Part shown: positions 21,660 to 33,910 of the stretch, one piece after another
Layout of the letters: the number at the start of each line of letters is the position of its first letter
How positions within the stretch are numbered: the stretch's first letter is position 1
From: Carex sylvatica
Taxonomy: Eukaryota > Streptophyta > Magnoliopsida > Poales > Cyperaceae
Assembly (NCBI GenBank): GCA_964058845.1
Contig: CAXKVR010000326.1
Location: forward strand, 1-51,437
DNA: 51,437 nucleotides
Direction: 5' to 3'
Notes under the pieces: model-generated
What the model saw: the letters and a program-made list of their open reading frames with translations, nothing else
Told to the model about the DNA's origin: nothing
Database searches by the model: none
Program-made: the position numbers and the translations under genes

Positions 21660-22415
21660 AGGAAAGGGAGTAGAAAAGGATAACATTATTCGGCAAAATA
21701 TATATACCAATATAGAAGAGTATTGCAGAAAGTAAGTATACTTTGTTAGAGTACCTTCGTAGTTGAGATATAGACACTTAGACAAGTCTCATGTTCTGAA
21801 AGGGGTTTAATTGTGAATTTGTAGGATTATAACAAAATCCAAAAGAAACATGTTCTGACAATTCTTCAAGGGCTGATGTTTTTATTTCAATAATCTTCTT
21901 GTAGATCACGAGCAACGGAGCTCTATATATATATTTGTTAATGTTATTTGATGGCGATAATAAAAACTATATTCTAGAAAATAAGCCTCAATTCTAGAAG
22001 TCACCAGAGAGCTCACACCCCTAAATTTTGATTGCAAATCAGCTTTTTTTTACGGTCTTACAAACCACCCTAAGGTTCCTTAACCAGCAAGCAGCAATAC
22101 CAGAATTCAATCAAAACCCAAAAAAAGAAAATACCAAACCAGCACTAAATACTAGTCCAATGCCTGAACTGTACCAGAATTAAAACTAATTAAAAAAAAA
22201 TAATACCTGGAACTGGACTAGTACCAAAAACAGCCTGATATGAATTAGTGTCGTACAAGAAACAACAAGAAAAACAGAAATAAAACAAGAAAAATAAAAA
22301 ATGTGCCTATCAGAAATATGCTCTCAGAATCTCAAGAAAGGAGATCCATCGTGCAAAGTCTTGTTACTCGTAGTTTAGTGCCAAAAAAAATATAGTGTAA
22401 CCGAATGTGGCCTAT
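21660..22415. other. AT-rich spacer, nothing recognised
   Basis: There is no coding exon, clean repeat or inverted repeat that I can support. Some A-rich runs are present around 22190 and 22270. Confidence 0.5.
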
Positions 22416-22727
22416 TGTTACATTAGAACAGCACTATTGAGTAGACAGGAGAGGGAAAGCTTTAGTAATAAATTTCTCAAAGTTTATATCCCGTAACCAC
22501 ATTGGTTGTGCAGTATTAAATATATTTCTCAAAGTAATAAATTCCCATCATTATAATTTCCATGCCTTTTATGTACAGGAAAAAAAGGGAAAACTTTTTT
22601 TTATAGAAATGACATTAAAACTTCAAAACCTTTAATTTTGCATGGGTTTCGCAAGCTTTCTGGATTGTCAAAGATATCAAATTTTGTGTTAATTAAACAC
22701 CTTGCATTCCATGCTAGCATTATATAA

Positions 22728-22874
22728 GGGTCTGTTCGGCTATTTATTATGTGCGTGAGAAAAATAAGTCACTCAGCCTTCGCAAAAGTCAGTCCACGCA
22801 CACAGTATTTTGTCAATTCAAAAATTTCCATTCCATCGCCCATATCTGTTCTCATTCTACAGCCGAACAGGCTC
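22728..22874. mobile_element. Tourist-like (PIF/Harbinger) MITE, 147 bp
   Basis: The left end GGGTCTGTTCGGCT mirrors the right end AGCCGAACAGGCTC (one mismatch). The element is flanked by TAA on both sides (22725-22727, 22875-22877), the 3-bp duplication typical of PIF/Harbinger elements. It has no coding capacity. Confidence 0.75.
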
Positions 22875-23196
22875 TAATTTTCTTTTAAGCACCGTTACAA
22901 ATAACAAAGATTTCATAAGTGTGCGCTCTTCAAAAAGCCATCCCTATTTTGTTTGTGCTATATTTTGAGATTTTTTTTTTCAATTAGATATTATAATTTT
23001 TTTTGTTTTTTTGAAAAGCGCCGTTAGCAGAGATATGATGACTAGGCGTTCTTTAAAGAGCTGTTGCTATTTATCAAGATATTGTTGGGAATTAATGTTT
23101 GTCATGGATTGATATATACAAATTGCTTTTTACTTAGAAACTAGTGGGGCCGATAGAAATAATTTTTCATAGCCACTAGCTACCTCAATAGAAGTG

Positions 23197-23225
23197 CCTA
23201 CCCCTACCCCTACCCCTACCCCTAC
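23197..23225. repeat. (CCCCTA)n short tandem repeat
   Basis: Nearly five copies of the 6-bp unit are present. It differs from the usual plant telomere unit CCCTAAA, so I do not call it telomeric. Confidence 0.9.
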
Positions 23226-23315
23226 GGTTTCAACTAAAAAATAAATAAATAAATACTGCACAACCAATGTGGCCTCTCCTCTTCTGTCTACTCAATAGTG
23301 ATGTTCTAATGTATC

Positions 23316-24770
23316 AAAAAATAATCACAACCACGAAAAACTAGCAACAACAAGTAATGACAAGCCAACTAAACAAAAGTGATGCCTTCTAGTATAATTT
23401 TTTGTCCCCAACATCAATTTATATCTACTTCTAAATTTATGATAGAGACGAGTGACAAGTCTAAGTTTACCCCTGGATGAATTTTTCTTTTTTGGCCTAT
23501 TCCTATTTAAAAAAGAATGATAAAAATATTTTTATTTCCAAGTTTTCAGAACTTTAGATCCATTTTCTATTATCCATTTAGATGTGCTTCTAAATTGATG
23601 TTAGAGACGAGAAGTTACAAATCTGGTTTTAATCCTGGATGATTTTTTTTTTTTTGTCAATTTCTATTTCTTAGATAAATGATAATAAAGTGGGTTAAAA
23701 TACACTATTAGTTTTGCGCTTCAATCATGCTCTACATTTTTATCTTTATTTTCAAAGTTCAAACAATCGATCCGTACCGCTCAACATGATCCGTACAAAT
23801 CAAAATTTATACTTTTAAGATTTGTTTACTAACTTTTTAGATAGATACAAAATCATTGTTTTGAATGGTCAAGAATATCTGAAAACAACAATTTTGTACA
23901 TATCTAAAATAATAATAAAAAAAATCTGAAAAATATAAAATTTAATCTCCAAACATATTTTAATACAAAGATCATGTTGAGCAGTTAAAATTGACTGTTC
24001 GAACTTTGAAATAGAAATAAGAATATAGAACATGATTGGAATACAAAACTAATGGTCATTTTAACCATACTCATAATAATAATATATTTAGTATTGGATA
24101 TTCAGAATTTTATGTTTATTTCTAATACATGCTACATTCCTTCTCCGAAGGGTTATGCAAATGTATGTTAGTATGTATTAAGACAACAGCAATTTAATAT
24201 TTAAAGAAAGAAACAAATCTGCTGTGATTATTTCAGAATCACAAGAACTTTGCTATTTTAAATCCATCTATTCATTTGTTTTGAGATTTATTCAGATTAT
24301 ATTTACACACAACATTCTTTTAATATATGATGGAGATATTAGTATCGATAATTTAAAACCAAAGGAAGTTTCCTTTTATTTATATAAAATATTATAAAAT
24401 AGTAGAAAAAAAAATAATACAATGATTTTTCGATACATAAAAGGAACGCTTGAATTTTTTTTTTTTTCGATCTGTATATTTTATAATATTTTTATAAATA
24501 AAAATTCTCTTGGTATCCTACGATGCAAATCCCATGAGGCCATCAGTTGATTGATTATCACCCCCTGAAAAGATGGAAAAACCAAAACAATGTGATTGAG
24601 CGCGAGCGACCACACTGAAGTCTGAACTGACGTAGTCAACACCGCACCCTCACAGCTAACAAATAAAACAAAGGAAACGCGCAAAATCAAAATCAAAATC
24701 AAAATTTCAACATAAAATAAAAACAGAATCAAAAGTATGGGATTTCGCAAACTCTCTTCCCTCTTTCTTT
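23316..24770. other. AT-rich spacer, no gene seen
   Basis: There are low-complexity A/T tracts. Two similar stretches, at about 23410-23470 and 23575-23650, share CTTCTAAATT, GAGACGAG and CCTGGATGA-type words, so they are an old duplication. The minus-strand frame at 24481-24750 is hydrophobic low-complexity without support. Confidence 0.45.
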
Positions 24771-24771
24771 T

Positions 24772-25140
24772 GAATTTTTTTTATAAACCATAAATAGAAA
24801 AACAATTTTTAGGGAACCAATATGATTTTTTTTTTTTCTTTTTTTGCAAAAACAGCAGTAATCCTGGCAATTCAGTTATGAGGTTTGTAACCTAATTGGC
24901 AACTCGGTGTGTATCCTTACGTGTAATACCATGGAATCAAATTGGCAATTCGGTTTCACTATTTTTTTTTTTGGAACTGAATTGCCAATTCGGTTACACT
25001 ATATTTTTTTTGGCACCGAACTCCGATCTTCGTTACATCACTGATTCTTTAATAAATATCCGTGTAGAATTTCCACAGATATTTCGGGCTTTAAAAAAAA
25101 AGCTATTTGGCACACGATTTTTATAGAAAATTGACAAATC
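24772..25140. mobile_element. One-ended relative of the Mutator-like foldback family
   Basis: The left end, GAATTTTTTTTATAAACCAT, and the following AACCAATATGATT closely match the termini of the element at 32742-33910. Inside, GAATTGCCAATTCGGTT-type words recur three times beside T runs, recalling the GACC..GGTCTCC repeats of that family. No matching right terminus was found. Confidence 0.45.
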
Positions 25141-25577
25141 CGTGTACAATGTGCAGTATAGGATGACCCTTTCTGTAGTAATGCGTCCATGTTAAAAAAA
25201 TACAAAATAATGTTCATTCAACTAAATTAGTAGGCCACCATGTTAAATTAAGCTAAGGACTTTCAATTATTAATTTATTTTTATATTTAAATTTTGTTAA
25301 TTGATATTTGTATCTTAAATTCATATGACTTAATTATCCGGCAATTATTCGTTTTATATCCGTATTTGGATTGAATCCGATTAGTAAGGTTGTAATAGTT
25401 TGTTGACCAATATATTCAAATTTTTAATAAGTTATAAATTGAAGAGAATACCAACATTTGTATAATCACTAAATGTACAATAGATGGACCGATTAGTAAG
25501 GTTGTAACAAAAACAAAAATTTGGCCTTAAGATTTAAAGCGGCAGATAGATTGTATGCATTGATTGCATTTTGCAAA
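25141..25577. other. AT-rich spacer
   Basis: No gene is seen. GATTAGTAAGGTTGTAA occurs twice (about 25380 and 25490), suggesting a small duplication. Confidence 0.45.
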
Positions 25578-25585
25578 TTATAACA

Positions 25586-26374
25586 CAGTGTTGTAAATAA
25601 CGGTATGCGGTCGTTGGACGGATGGGGTCGCTAAATGATTAATCGGTATGAAGCCGATTAATCGGTATGAAGCCGATTAATCAGAATTATGCGGACAATT
25701 TAACATTTTTATTAAATTTATGTATATATATCATAATTTATTAAAAATAATTTATTTAACTCATTAAACTTAATTTAACTTAATTTCATTATTATAACAT
25801 GACACTACGTACACTTATTTTTTAAATGCATAATAAGCACTTCACATGTGTCAGTAACATATTTATTTAATGAAAAAATAAATTCAAGAGTTAAACTTGT
25901 TTTCAAATACTAATAACATATTATGTGAAAGAAATGAAACATTCTAACATAAAATCACTAAATTTTAGTTTATAATAACAACTTAGTTTCATAAACGAAT
26001 ATGTCGTACTAATTAAAAAAAATACATTAGTAATTAGTAAGAAAAATATATGATGAATAAATAGAAGAATAATTAATCAATTTTATAGTAAATAAGAAGA
26101 AAAAACATATATAAAAAATATTGAATGTATGTCCAAGCACAAACAAAACTACAATACATGATTTATAAAACTTATTATCACACACTATCACATAAAAAAA
26201 ATACTGAAATAAATTGGAATACACAGAAATAATAGGGAATAATCGACCGATTAATCGATAAAACGGCCGATTAAATGTTTTCACCACAAACATGCCTCTG
26301 TTAAGAGTATGCGTGATGATTTGTCCACCGTTACCGATTAATCAGCCCCGTCACGGACGTTTTTTACAACACTG
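25586..26374. mobile_element. Non-autonomous hAT element, 789 bp
   Basis: Both ends read inward as CAGTGTTGTAAA (12 bp perfect, then imperfect). They are flanked by TTATAACA (25578-25585) and TTATAACG (26375-26382), an 8-bp target duplication with one difference. An 8-bp duplication and CAGTG-type ends define plant hAT elements. Subterminal GATTAATCGG words occur several times near both ends, including a 19-bp tandem copy near 25640. The interior is AT-rich with no transposase; the 88-codon minus frame at 26027-26293 is low-complexity. Confidence 0.8.
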
Positions 26375-26536
26375 TTATAACGCATTGAGGAAAGAAAGTA
26401 TGAATGCAATAAATGGATAGATAGAATGATAGATGGATAAATCTAGCTATAAATGAAGGAAAGAAAGAATGGATATAATAAATGGGCAAATAGAATGATA
26501 GATGGATACATGTAGCTAGCTACACATTAGGTCGTT

Positions 26537-27005
26537 TGCATTTAGTGGTTTGAAAAAACCTAGCGGGTCAGATCCGGTCCGGCTCGCCCAGATCGTATCT
26601 GGGTCGCGGGTAGCCTGGGTTCATGAGTAGTGCGGATAGGGTTTAGACCGGACCGGGACTCATTTTCTAAAAAAAATCGTGACTGCCCGTATCCGTGTCC
26701 GTACCCGCCCGCCCAGCTGAATTCAATTTTTTATTTGAAAATTTCACATTTTTTGATTTATTTTATTGGTTTAAAAAGAAAAGAAAAAACAGAAAAAATG
26801 ATGGATAACAGCAGAAAAAAAAACTGTCTGAATCGGACCGTGCCACCCGCGAACCTGGACCGGTCCGCCCGCTGCCCATACTACCTGCGGGTTTGAGCCG
26901 GATAAGAGTCGGATTTTTGAAAATAAATCTGTTCTATCTAGACTGAGGAACCCGCCGTCTGCACGGTTTTGATCCGAACCGGTCCGATCCGGCCTGTTTG
27001 AAAAC
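26537..27005. repeat. GC-rich CCGGTCCG-type dispersed repeat
   Basis: This is an island of higher GC with recurrent GGACCGG, CCGGTCCG, GCGGGT and CCCGCC words at both ends and an A/T-rich middle. The two GC-rich ends are in roughly inverted orientation. The overlapping plus and minus frames (about 80-88 codons) are shadows of these words. Confidence 0.45.
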
Positions 27006-28060
27006 AATATTTGCATTGACTCATAATTTGAATCAATGTAGAATGAATCCAGATAGTCTGATTAGTGTCAGCATGAATATTAAGGGCTTGTGCATTTTAC
27101 TTCAGGCCGGATGGTCTGGATTTTGATTGGTTAGCCAAGATGCATTAACTCAAATTATGGTTAATACAGAGAAAACGTGTCTGATAACGATCGAGCTGGC
27201 TCCATTCTTTGTGAGTCAAGTTTGAGTTTATATTAGCTCCGATCCGGTATTTAGTCCCAGCTCATTCGAACTCGATCGACTCTTTTAATTGCAATTAACC
27301 CTAATAAAAATAACCATATAATGCTATGTTGAAAATTAATTACATTCAAAGAAAAAGAAAAATATACATGTACATGGTAGGTTTTCCTGCAGTGACCCGA
27401 CCTACATGAATGACATGTTCTTGTTAGGCAGAGAAAATCCTAAGAGAGATCGAGAGAGCAGAGTGGAGAGAGAAGGGATATGAATGAATGAATGAATGAA
27501 TGTATATATACGGTTGGCGCCATACTCATCGATCCATATTTTAGTCCATATATGCATTCATGAATTGAACTAGATCTGTTCATTTCTCTATTCTCTATTC
27601 GATCTCCAGCGACGACTGCTCCGTCACATCGATCAGTGTCTCCATTTCCCACACCATTTTTATGAAACGCAGAGCAGTTACAACGTATTACGTATATATA
27701 GCTTGCTTGCATGGCTTCTTACATTTAATAATTAGATATATATATATAGAGAGAGAGGGGTTGGTAATTGGTTTAAATAGGTTATAATATTAATTACAGT
27801 TGTGTCATCAACTAATTAAGTAAGTGAAAGGAAAATAGGGAGTTGAGCAGTTAAAGGAAGTATGACTTCGTGAGAGAGAGAGAATAAAGGCCTTAATATT
27901 CATTCATTCATCTCATTAAAAGTATAATATATAAGTCATGAGAACCGGTCCAAAACTGCTTGTAAACAGCAAATTAAAATTTATTAAGAAATGAATATGC
28001 ATTTAAAATGAACTGTCTAATCGGCCCAATAACATAACAGGAGTCAGGAGTATGATTTTT
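27006..28060. other. Spacer with microsatellites
   Basis: A (TGAA)n run lies at 27481-27502, with a TATA-rich stretch and short GA runs near 27752 and 27873. A 90-codon minus frame (27440-27712) ends in a run of Ile/His/Ser from the microsatellite and has no family resemblance. Confidence 0.45.
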
Positions 28061-28279
28061 AGAGCATAACTTGAGAGGAAAACTTATCCTCTCAAGTTGG
28101 TTTCAGAGGTGCTGCTGGAGCCTGGAGGTGTACGTAGCTTTATATATATATAGATGCTACCAAGAGATCAAACTTGATTCTCATCATATCGTCTTTCACA
28201 AACTTTGAAACCAACTTGAGAGGATAAGTTTCAAAGTTTGCGTCGCCTCGTGCACTGTACCCCACCCAAAAATAATTCC

Positions 28280-28434
28280 TATCCTCTGAGTCTGAGATAT
28301 CATATCTCAAACTTTGCGTGATTTTATGGAAAAATTCCAACCGTTTAAAGCGTTATGCACGAATCTCAAAGCACACAAAATAGGCACCGGACACGTCGGT
28401 CACGCAAAAGTTGAGATATCTCAGAGGATACGCA
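28280..28434. mobile_element. Short foldback MITE related to that at 14 kb
   Basis: The left arm TATCCTCTGAG..CTCAAACTTTGCGTGA (28280-28321) is mirrored by TCACGCAAAAGTTGAGATAT and CTCAGAGGATA (28400-28430). The left arm has a 10-base internal duplication. It shares CAGAGGATACGCA with the MITE ending at 14204. Just upstream (28066-28230) there is another inverted pair, AACTTGAGAGGA and TCCTCTCAAGTTGGTTTC, which may be part of a larger element. Confidence 0.6.
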
Positions 28435-28523
28435 CTCGCCAAAAAACTCTCTGAACCGAGTTGCCAACTCAGATATAAGTCCTTGTCGGATTTTCTGTGG
28501 CGAGGATGAGGAACAAGTCTGAA

Positions 28524-28638
28524 AATGATGACTATACACATTTTTAAATTTCCATATATACCAAGTCCTTCTTTTGAGATATAAGTCCTTCTTTAAATTT
28601 CCATATATACCAAGTCAATGATGACTATACACATTTTT
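28524..28638. repeat. Nested direct repeats
   Basis: AATGATGACTATACACATTT occurs at 28524 and 28617. Between these copies, AAATTTCCATATATACCAAG occurs twice (28546 and 28595). The interleaved order implies a local duplication of about 50 bp followed by rearrangement. Confidence 0.85.
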
Positions 28639-28639
28639 T

Positions 28640-31600
28640 ATTTTCTGCTCAATCATGAAAGTGTAGTTAGAACTAACTCACCTTTTAAGAGAAATTTTTA
28701 TATATATATCCCATCATAGTTTGCCCAGATAAATATCAAAATTAGTTATATATTTTCCATCTAAACTCACTTATTTTTATTAATATCCATATTTCTTAAT
28801 TTAATCAATTATAAATAATGATTAATGTTAATATACAATTAAAAAATATGAAAAAAGTAACTACTTTGAAATTTTCGATGGAGAAATATGTAAATCAACA
28901 AGTTATGATTGACACATATTTAAATTCTCTTTTTAATAAAAAAATTAAAATAGAATTGATGAATTTTTAAATTCTCTTATCGAAGTGTCCTAAAAATTGA
29001 TGAAAGTTCATGAATTGAAAAAAAAAAAAAAAAACTGTTGCCATTTTGAATTCCAACGCATTCTTCTATGGATGAGATTTAATTATTTATATAGTTCTCA
29101 CAGAAACAAAACTTTCATTAATTTTACTTGAAAGATTTAATTGTATTATAGGATAATTAAAGTATAAGGAAAGTGGAGAATTTTGCTCACTGATTTGAAA
29201 GTGGAGAATTAATGATGGCAGAATTTACATTTCTATTTATATAAATAAGCTTTTGATGCCATTGTAACCCTTGGAAGCCAATTATTTACTTCTTGAAGGG
29301 TAAAGTGAGAAAAGAGGAAAATTGAATTAGTCAATGAAGTGTGTAAAGCAATTCTCACTGTGCACGGACAGATGATATTATGAGGTATTGTAGGGTACGC
29401 ATGGAATATTTCAACAGAAATAAAATAATTAGGAGGTTGGGATTAGAAGTTTAATTTATGTAAGGAGAGGACAAGGACCTAATTGATGCAATCACAATCA
29501 CAATCACTGCTTAACATAATTCAAGATGCAGGAGGGGTGAAAAAATGTACACAATTCAAGATGATGCATCGATGTTAAGAGCAGAAGAATTAAGTCGCTA
29601 ATGGTAGTTGTACATGTTAGAGGGAAGGAAAGAAAAGGAAACCATATTGCTGTTTAAGCTAAGCTTATGCACAACTAAACACCAGTAAACAAACTGCTCC
29701 GACTAATCTATAGTGCAAACTCATTTTAGTTAATCAACTTAATTTATATATATACAACTAAAAAATATAGTTCTCTTTCTTAAATGCTCGATGAATTATA
29801 TATTTAATTGACTAGTGAATATATATAATACGGTATCAATGAGCATAGAAATATATATATAGTTAGTTTTCATGTGTAATATAATTAAGGTGCACGCCAC
29901 TTAAATCCATAGTGCGCGCTTCGCAGTACAGTATGCTTCGGTACTTAAATTAAATGCAGACAATAAATGCTATGAATAAAAGTTGTATATATAAGGATAT
30001 TGTTTGGTCTCATGCATCATGAATTAATATTGTATTTCAATATAAATTATACTGAATTGTACTAAATTTAAATTTCTGATCCAATAATAATGCACAATTT
30101 TTAAAGCTGAATTGTTATAATATTTTTCTACTCAGATGACGTCTAACTTCTTTTTTCCATTCTAGATCAAAGAATATGAACTTTAAATTCTAAACAATTT
30201 AAGATACATGAGTGACAACTAAAAAGGAATAAAAATTAGATAATTAATTATATGACTGGATGATCCAAAAAACTAAATGGGTAATAAATTGTTGGTCAAA
30301 ATCTTAACCCTAATAAATATTTATATACAAATAAGAATTATCTACTGATACGTGAAGTTTTTATCCATTGTTACTGTTACTAAAAATTGCAATGCAGGAA
30401 ACAAGATAAATTACATAATGGAAGATATAAATATTATGTACACTAGTTAAGTGTCCATGTTTTGCAACGAAGAAAGAATTTTTTTAGTTATCAAATATTT
30501 ATTCTTTTAGACGTGATTAATGTTTAATTAATTTTTAATTTATAAAAAATATCATACTGTCATTCTCGTAGAAGGTAGAACAGTTTGATTAAAAATAGAA
30601 TAGCGGTAATTTTGGAGGTTCTGAAATCAACCTTAATAAATAATGAGAAGAGGAGGTTCTGAAGGGACAGAAATGCTAATCACAGTGTATTTAATGGTGT
30701 TCCAAGAATGAAAAAAAATTAATCAAAGAAAAAAAGAGAAAAAGATTTGTTTCTGCCTAGTGACACTCTAATTGGTACTCTAATTGGTGCTATATCATTT
30801 AATTTCCATCCTTGTTTTCTGAGATTTTCTATTATTACTATTCTATTTTATAGCATGAACTAAATGAAATTCTTTTTTTTCTTTTTTTACATAGCCCTAG
30901 CTAGCTTTTGTAAGTGAAATCTTTGCACCATTTAAATTCATTTCAATCTAAAGATTAGTAACAAAACATTTTATTTTAATTTTGTTTTTATCTTTTCTTA
31001 TTGAACATAGAAAAGTCACATAATTTCATATATATTTTTTTAATATTTTATCCCTCGTTATTAATAATAGAGAGTGGAAATCGAAGTAGCTAGGTTGGTT
31101 TGACAGAGGAAAAGAATAGTGGGAAAAGGCAAACATTTAATGCTAATAGGCTATTCCTTAAATTACTGTTCTTATTGAACGAACAAGACTTTCGATTTAC
31201 GGAAAATTACTGTTCAAAAACCGCTTTTAATGCTAATAGGCTATTCCTTAAATTTTGTTAAGATTTTAGTGCTCTTAATCTGATTGTAACCAAATATACT
31301 GAAAAAAGAAATAAGAGACTTAATTTGGTGATTCAAAAAATTAAAGCTGTCAGTGTTAGTGATAAGTGAGACATTTTATGAAAATTAAAAAAATTAATGC
31401 TTCATAATCGATCAGAAACACTTTCATATTAATTTGTCTTTATAATTATACTAGCAATTCTAATAATTAAAGGTTCTCAAGCTCCATGTTAAAATGCCAG
31501 AAAACCTGATCAGATTTCATAATATATATTTTAAATTGGATAATAATAAAAATGTCAGATATATTCTCTTAACATTTTTCATTCAATTTCAGATTGAAAC

Positions 31601-31830
31601 TTTAATTACAAAACATATATACTGCGAGACTTTTTTCTAGAAATTTTTTTCTTTCACTTTTGCTCCTCTAAGAGTCGACATTTTCGATTAATCACTCTAA
31701 AGTTTAAACATCAATTAGAAACGCTTCCAGAAAATACAAAAAAAATAAAAAAAATATGATAAAATGGCACATAAAAAGAGGTAGCCTTTTTCAATGCTGC
31801 ATAAATCCACAGTTTAACTTCTAGCATCTC
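28640..31830. other. Long AT-rich spacer, no gene seen
   Basis: All frames are closed quickly. There are scattered A/T runs and TA microsatellites. A 28-bp direct repeat (TTAATGCTAATAGGCTATTC plus eight further bases) begins near 31138 and 31228. At about 30440, CACTAGTTAAGTGTCCATGTTTTGCAACG resembles the end of a common plant MITE, but no partner end was found. Confidence 0.5.
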
Positions 31831-31837
31831 TTCAGAA

Positions 31838-32612
31838 TAGGGCTGGCAAAAAAATTCGTAGTTCGTGATTCGATTCGGATTTGATTCGAAATGTATTCGA
31901 ATTGAAACGAATCAAACCAGGTTCGGTTCGATCGAAATGGGTTCGCGAACTTTTATAGTTCGAATCTCATAGTAACATCGGCCATTCATTTACCTGATGA
32001 AATTAAAACCCAAGATAGAGAGTCATAATTTAACTTAGCTGACACTTCCTCGCTCTCAAATCTCAATAATATATTTCTCTCTCCGTCTCTCCCTAATTCA
32101 CTCTCCATATCGCTCTAAAACCTAGCCGATGCTCTCGGCGACTGACTGTCTCTCCAGCCGTCACTCCTCTCTTCGGCTTAGATGACTGTCTTTCCTCTAT
32201 CTTTATATTCTCACTTCATTAGATGGTCCGATCGTGTGTTTGATCGAGTGAGCATTCGAGGTACGATTACTTATTTTACTGCATATTTCAGTTCTTGTAC
32301 TTAATTCTCTTTTTACGATTATTTGTTGAGATGTATTTTTTAATGAATAATTTTTTAACTTAAAAACACTCATTTCATACCGGTAAAAGAAAGCCATGTG
32401 AATTTTGTTCTGCAAGAAACAAATAATGTATAAACTATCAGTATAATTAGGGCTGCTAAAAAATAATTTAGTTCATGATTCGATTCGGGTTCGATTCGAA
32501 AAATGTGTAGTTCGCAATTAATTTAATTCGAAATGAGTTTGATTCGAATCTTATTCAAATCAAACTCAAACCTAGAATAAGTTCAATTCGATTCGATTTG
32601 TTGCCACCCCTA
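31838..32612. repeat. Two direct copies of a GATTCGATTCGG repeat around a CT-rich leader-like segment
   Basis: TAGGGCTGGCAAAAAAATTC at 31838 and TAGGGCTGCTAAAAAATAAT at 32448 both run on into TCGTGATTCGATTCGG or TCATGATTCGATTCGG. The second copy ends TTGCCACCCCTA at 32612, the inverse of its start, so 32448-32612 is a complete ~165-bp element. Between the copies, 32040-32265 is CT-rich with CCTAGCCGATG and ends at a donor-like GAG/GTACGA, resembling a plant gene's 5' leader. Confidence 0.5.
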
Positions 32613-32741
32613 CTTCGGAAAACTGTAAAGACTGTAAAATGGCAAAATAAAAAATAAAAAAGTTACTTTTTGAGAAGCCCTTCTTTTGACCTTTTGGCTT
32701 TGTTCTCCTGTGAGTCGCGCGCATTACCCACATTTTATTAG

Positions 32742-33910
32742 GAATTTTTTTCACAAACCATAATTAATAAATAAAAAATTAGGAAACTAATATGATTGTT
32801 TTTTTTTTTAAAACCATAAGGATCGGACGGTCCGTCCGATCTCCAATTTTTTTTTTCTCCAGACCGGACGGACCATTCGATCTCCACTTTTTTTTCTATT
32901 TTTTTTGTTTATCACAAAAGCTGTCGCAGAAGATCCGTCGATTTTTTTTCCAGACCAGACGGACCATCCGGTCTCAAGTTTTTTTTTCAAATTTTTTTCA
33001 AATTATTTTTTTCCATCTGCAGCCACAGAAGATCCCTTCCTGCATTTTTTTTCACTCGGTCTCCCTGTTTATTTAATTTTTTTAACCCGACTTCTCTTCT
33101 CTCTTTTCTGCGTCGCACTTCCCTATTTTTTTTCTTCCTTCATTCTTCCTCTTACTTTCTTCCTCATTCAATTTTTTTTTTGACTGAAGAAATAATTTCA
33201 ACGTAAAGACAAAGTAATTTTTTTAATTTTTTTAAAGAAATAATTATTAGTAGTTTGACTGAACAAATGTTATTATTGGCCCGACAATTTTAATTGGAGA
33301 TCGAATTAGGGATTTGGTCTCCATGTTTCTTTTTTTAATATAAATATCCATCTTCCTCCTTCATCCTTCCTCCAATAGACGATTGATTTCTTCTTCTCAA
33401 AAATAAAAGAATTAATACATATCTAACGAAACTTGTATATCTGAAGCTCTTTTTATTCTCCTTTTAAAATTATACAAATCTATGTAATTATAATAGAAAT
33501 TACATAAGCTTTGAGAGTTAAAAAAAAAAATTTGAATGAGTAGGAAAATAAGACGAAGAATGAAGGAATAAAAAAAATGGAGAAGTGCGACGCAGAAAAG
33601 GGAGAAGAGGAGTCGGGTTAAAAAAATTAAATAAACAGGGAGACCAAGCGAAAAAAAAAAGCAGGAAGGGATCTTCTGTGGCCGCAGATGGAAAAAAAAA
33701 TTGAGACCGGATGGTCCGTTCGGTTTGGGAAAAAAAAATTTCAGCTGATCTTCTGCGGCAGCTTTCATGAAAAACAAAAAAAATGGAAAAAACGAAAAAA
33801 AAAGTGGAGACTGGACGGACCATCCGGTCCTTATAATTTAAAAAAAAAAAAAACAATCATATTAGTTTCATAATTTTTTATTTATTAATTATGGTTTGTG
33901 AAAAAATTTC
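32742..33910. mobile_element. Mutator-like foldback element, 1169 bp, with 9-bp target duplication
   Basis: The flanks are TTTTATTAG on both sides (32733-32741, 33911-33919). A perfect 9-bp duplication is the hallmark of Mutator-superfamily insertion. The left end GAATTTTTTTCACAAACCAT mirrors the right end, and the arms pair over roughly 400-440 bp (to about 33182 and from about 33518), leaving a loop near 335 bp. Each arm holds several GACCGGACGGACCATCCGGTC-like words separated by T runs, plus CCACAGAAGATCCCTTCC and a CTTCTC..TGCGTCGCACTTC segment. The frames of 60-121 codons in both arms are Phe/Ser low-complexity and mirror each other. No transposase is present, so it would have moved in trans. 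Confidence 0.85.

Larger units (their letters stand above)
22412..23315. repeat. Long-loop inverted repeat enclosing other insertions
   Basis: The left arm has TACATTAGAACAGCACTATT and GAGTAGACAGGAGAGG (22419-22454) and then CCACATTGGTTGTGCAG (about 22498-22514). The right arm carries the same words inverted at about 23258-23313 (CTGCACAACCAATGTGG and CCTCTTCTGTCTACTC). The left arm has about 40 extra bases between the two blocks. The loop holds a Tourist-like MITE and a CCCCTA run. Confidence 0.7.

Noticed and set aside
23197..23225. Interstitial telomere repeat
   Set aside because: The unit is CCCCTA, not the plant CCCTAAA, and there are only about five copies.
30435..30475. MITE end (CACTAGTTAAGTGTCC with TTTTGCAACG)
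   Set aside because: It resembles a common plant MITE terminus but has no partner end or target duplication, so it is only mentioned in the spacer entry.
32792..33873. Phe-rich frames of 60-121 codons in the foldback arms
   Set aside because: They are mirror images produced by the inverted repeat and its T runs, with no recognisable domain.
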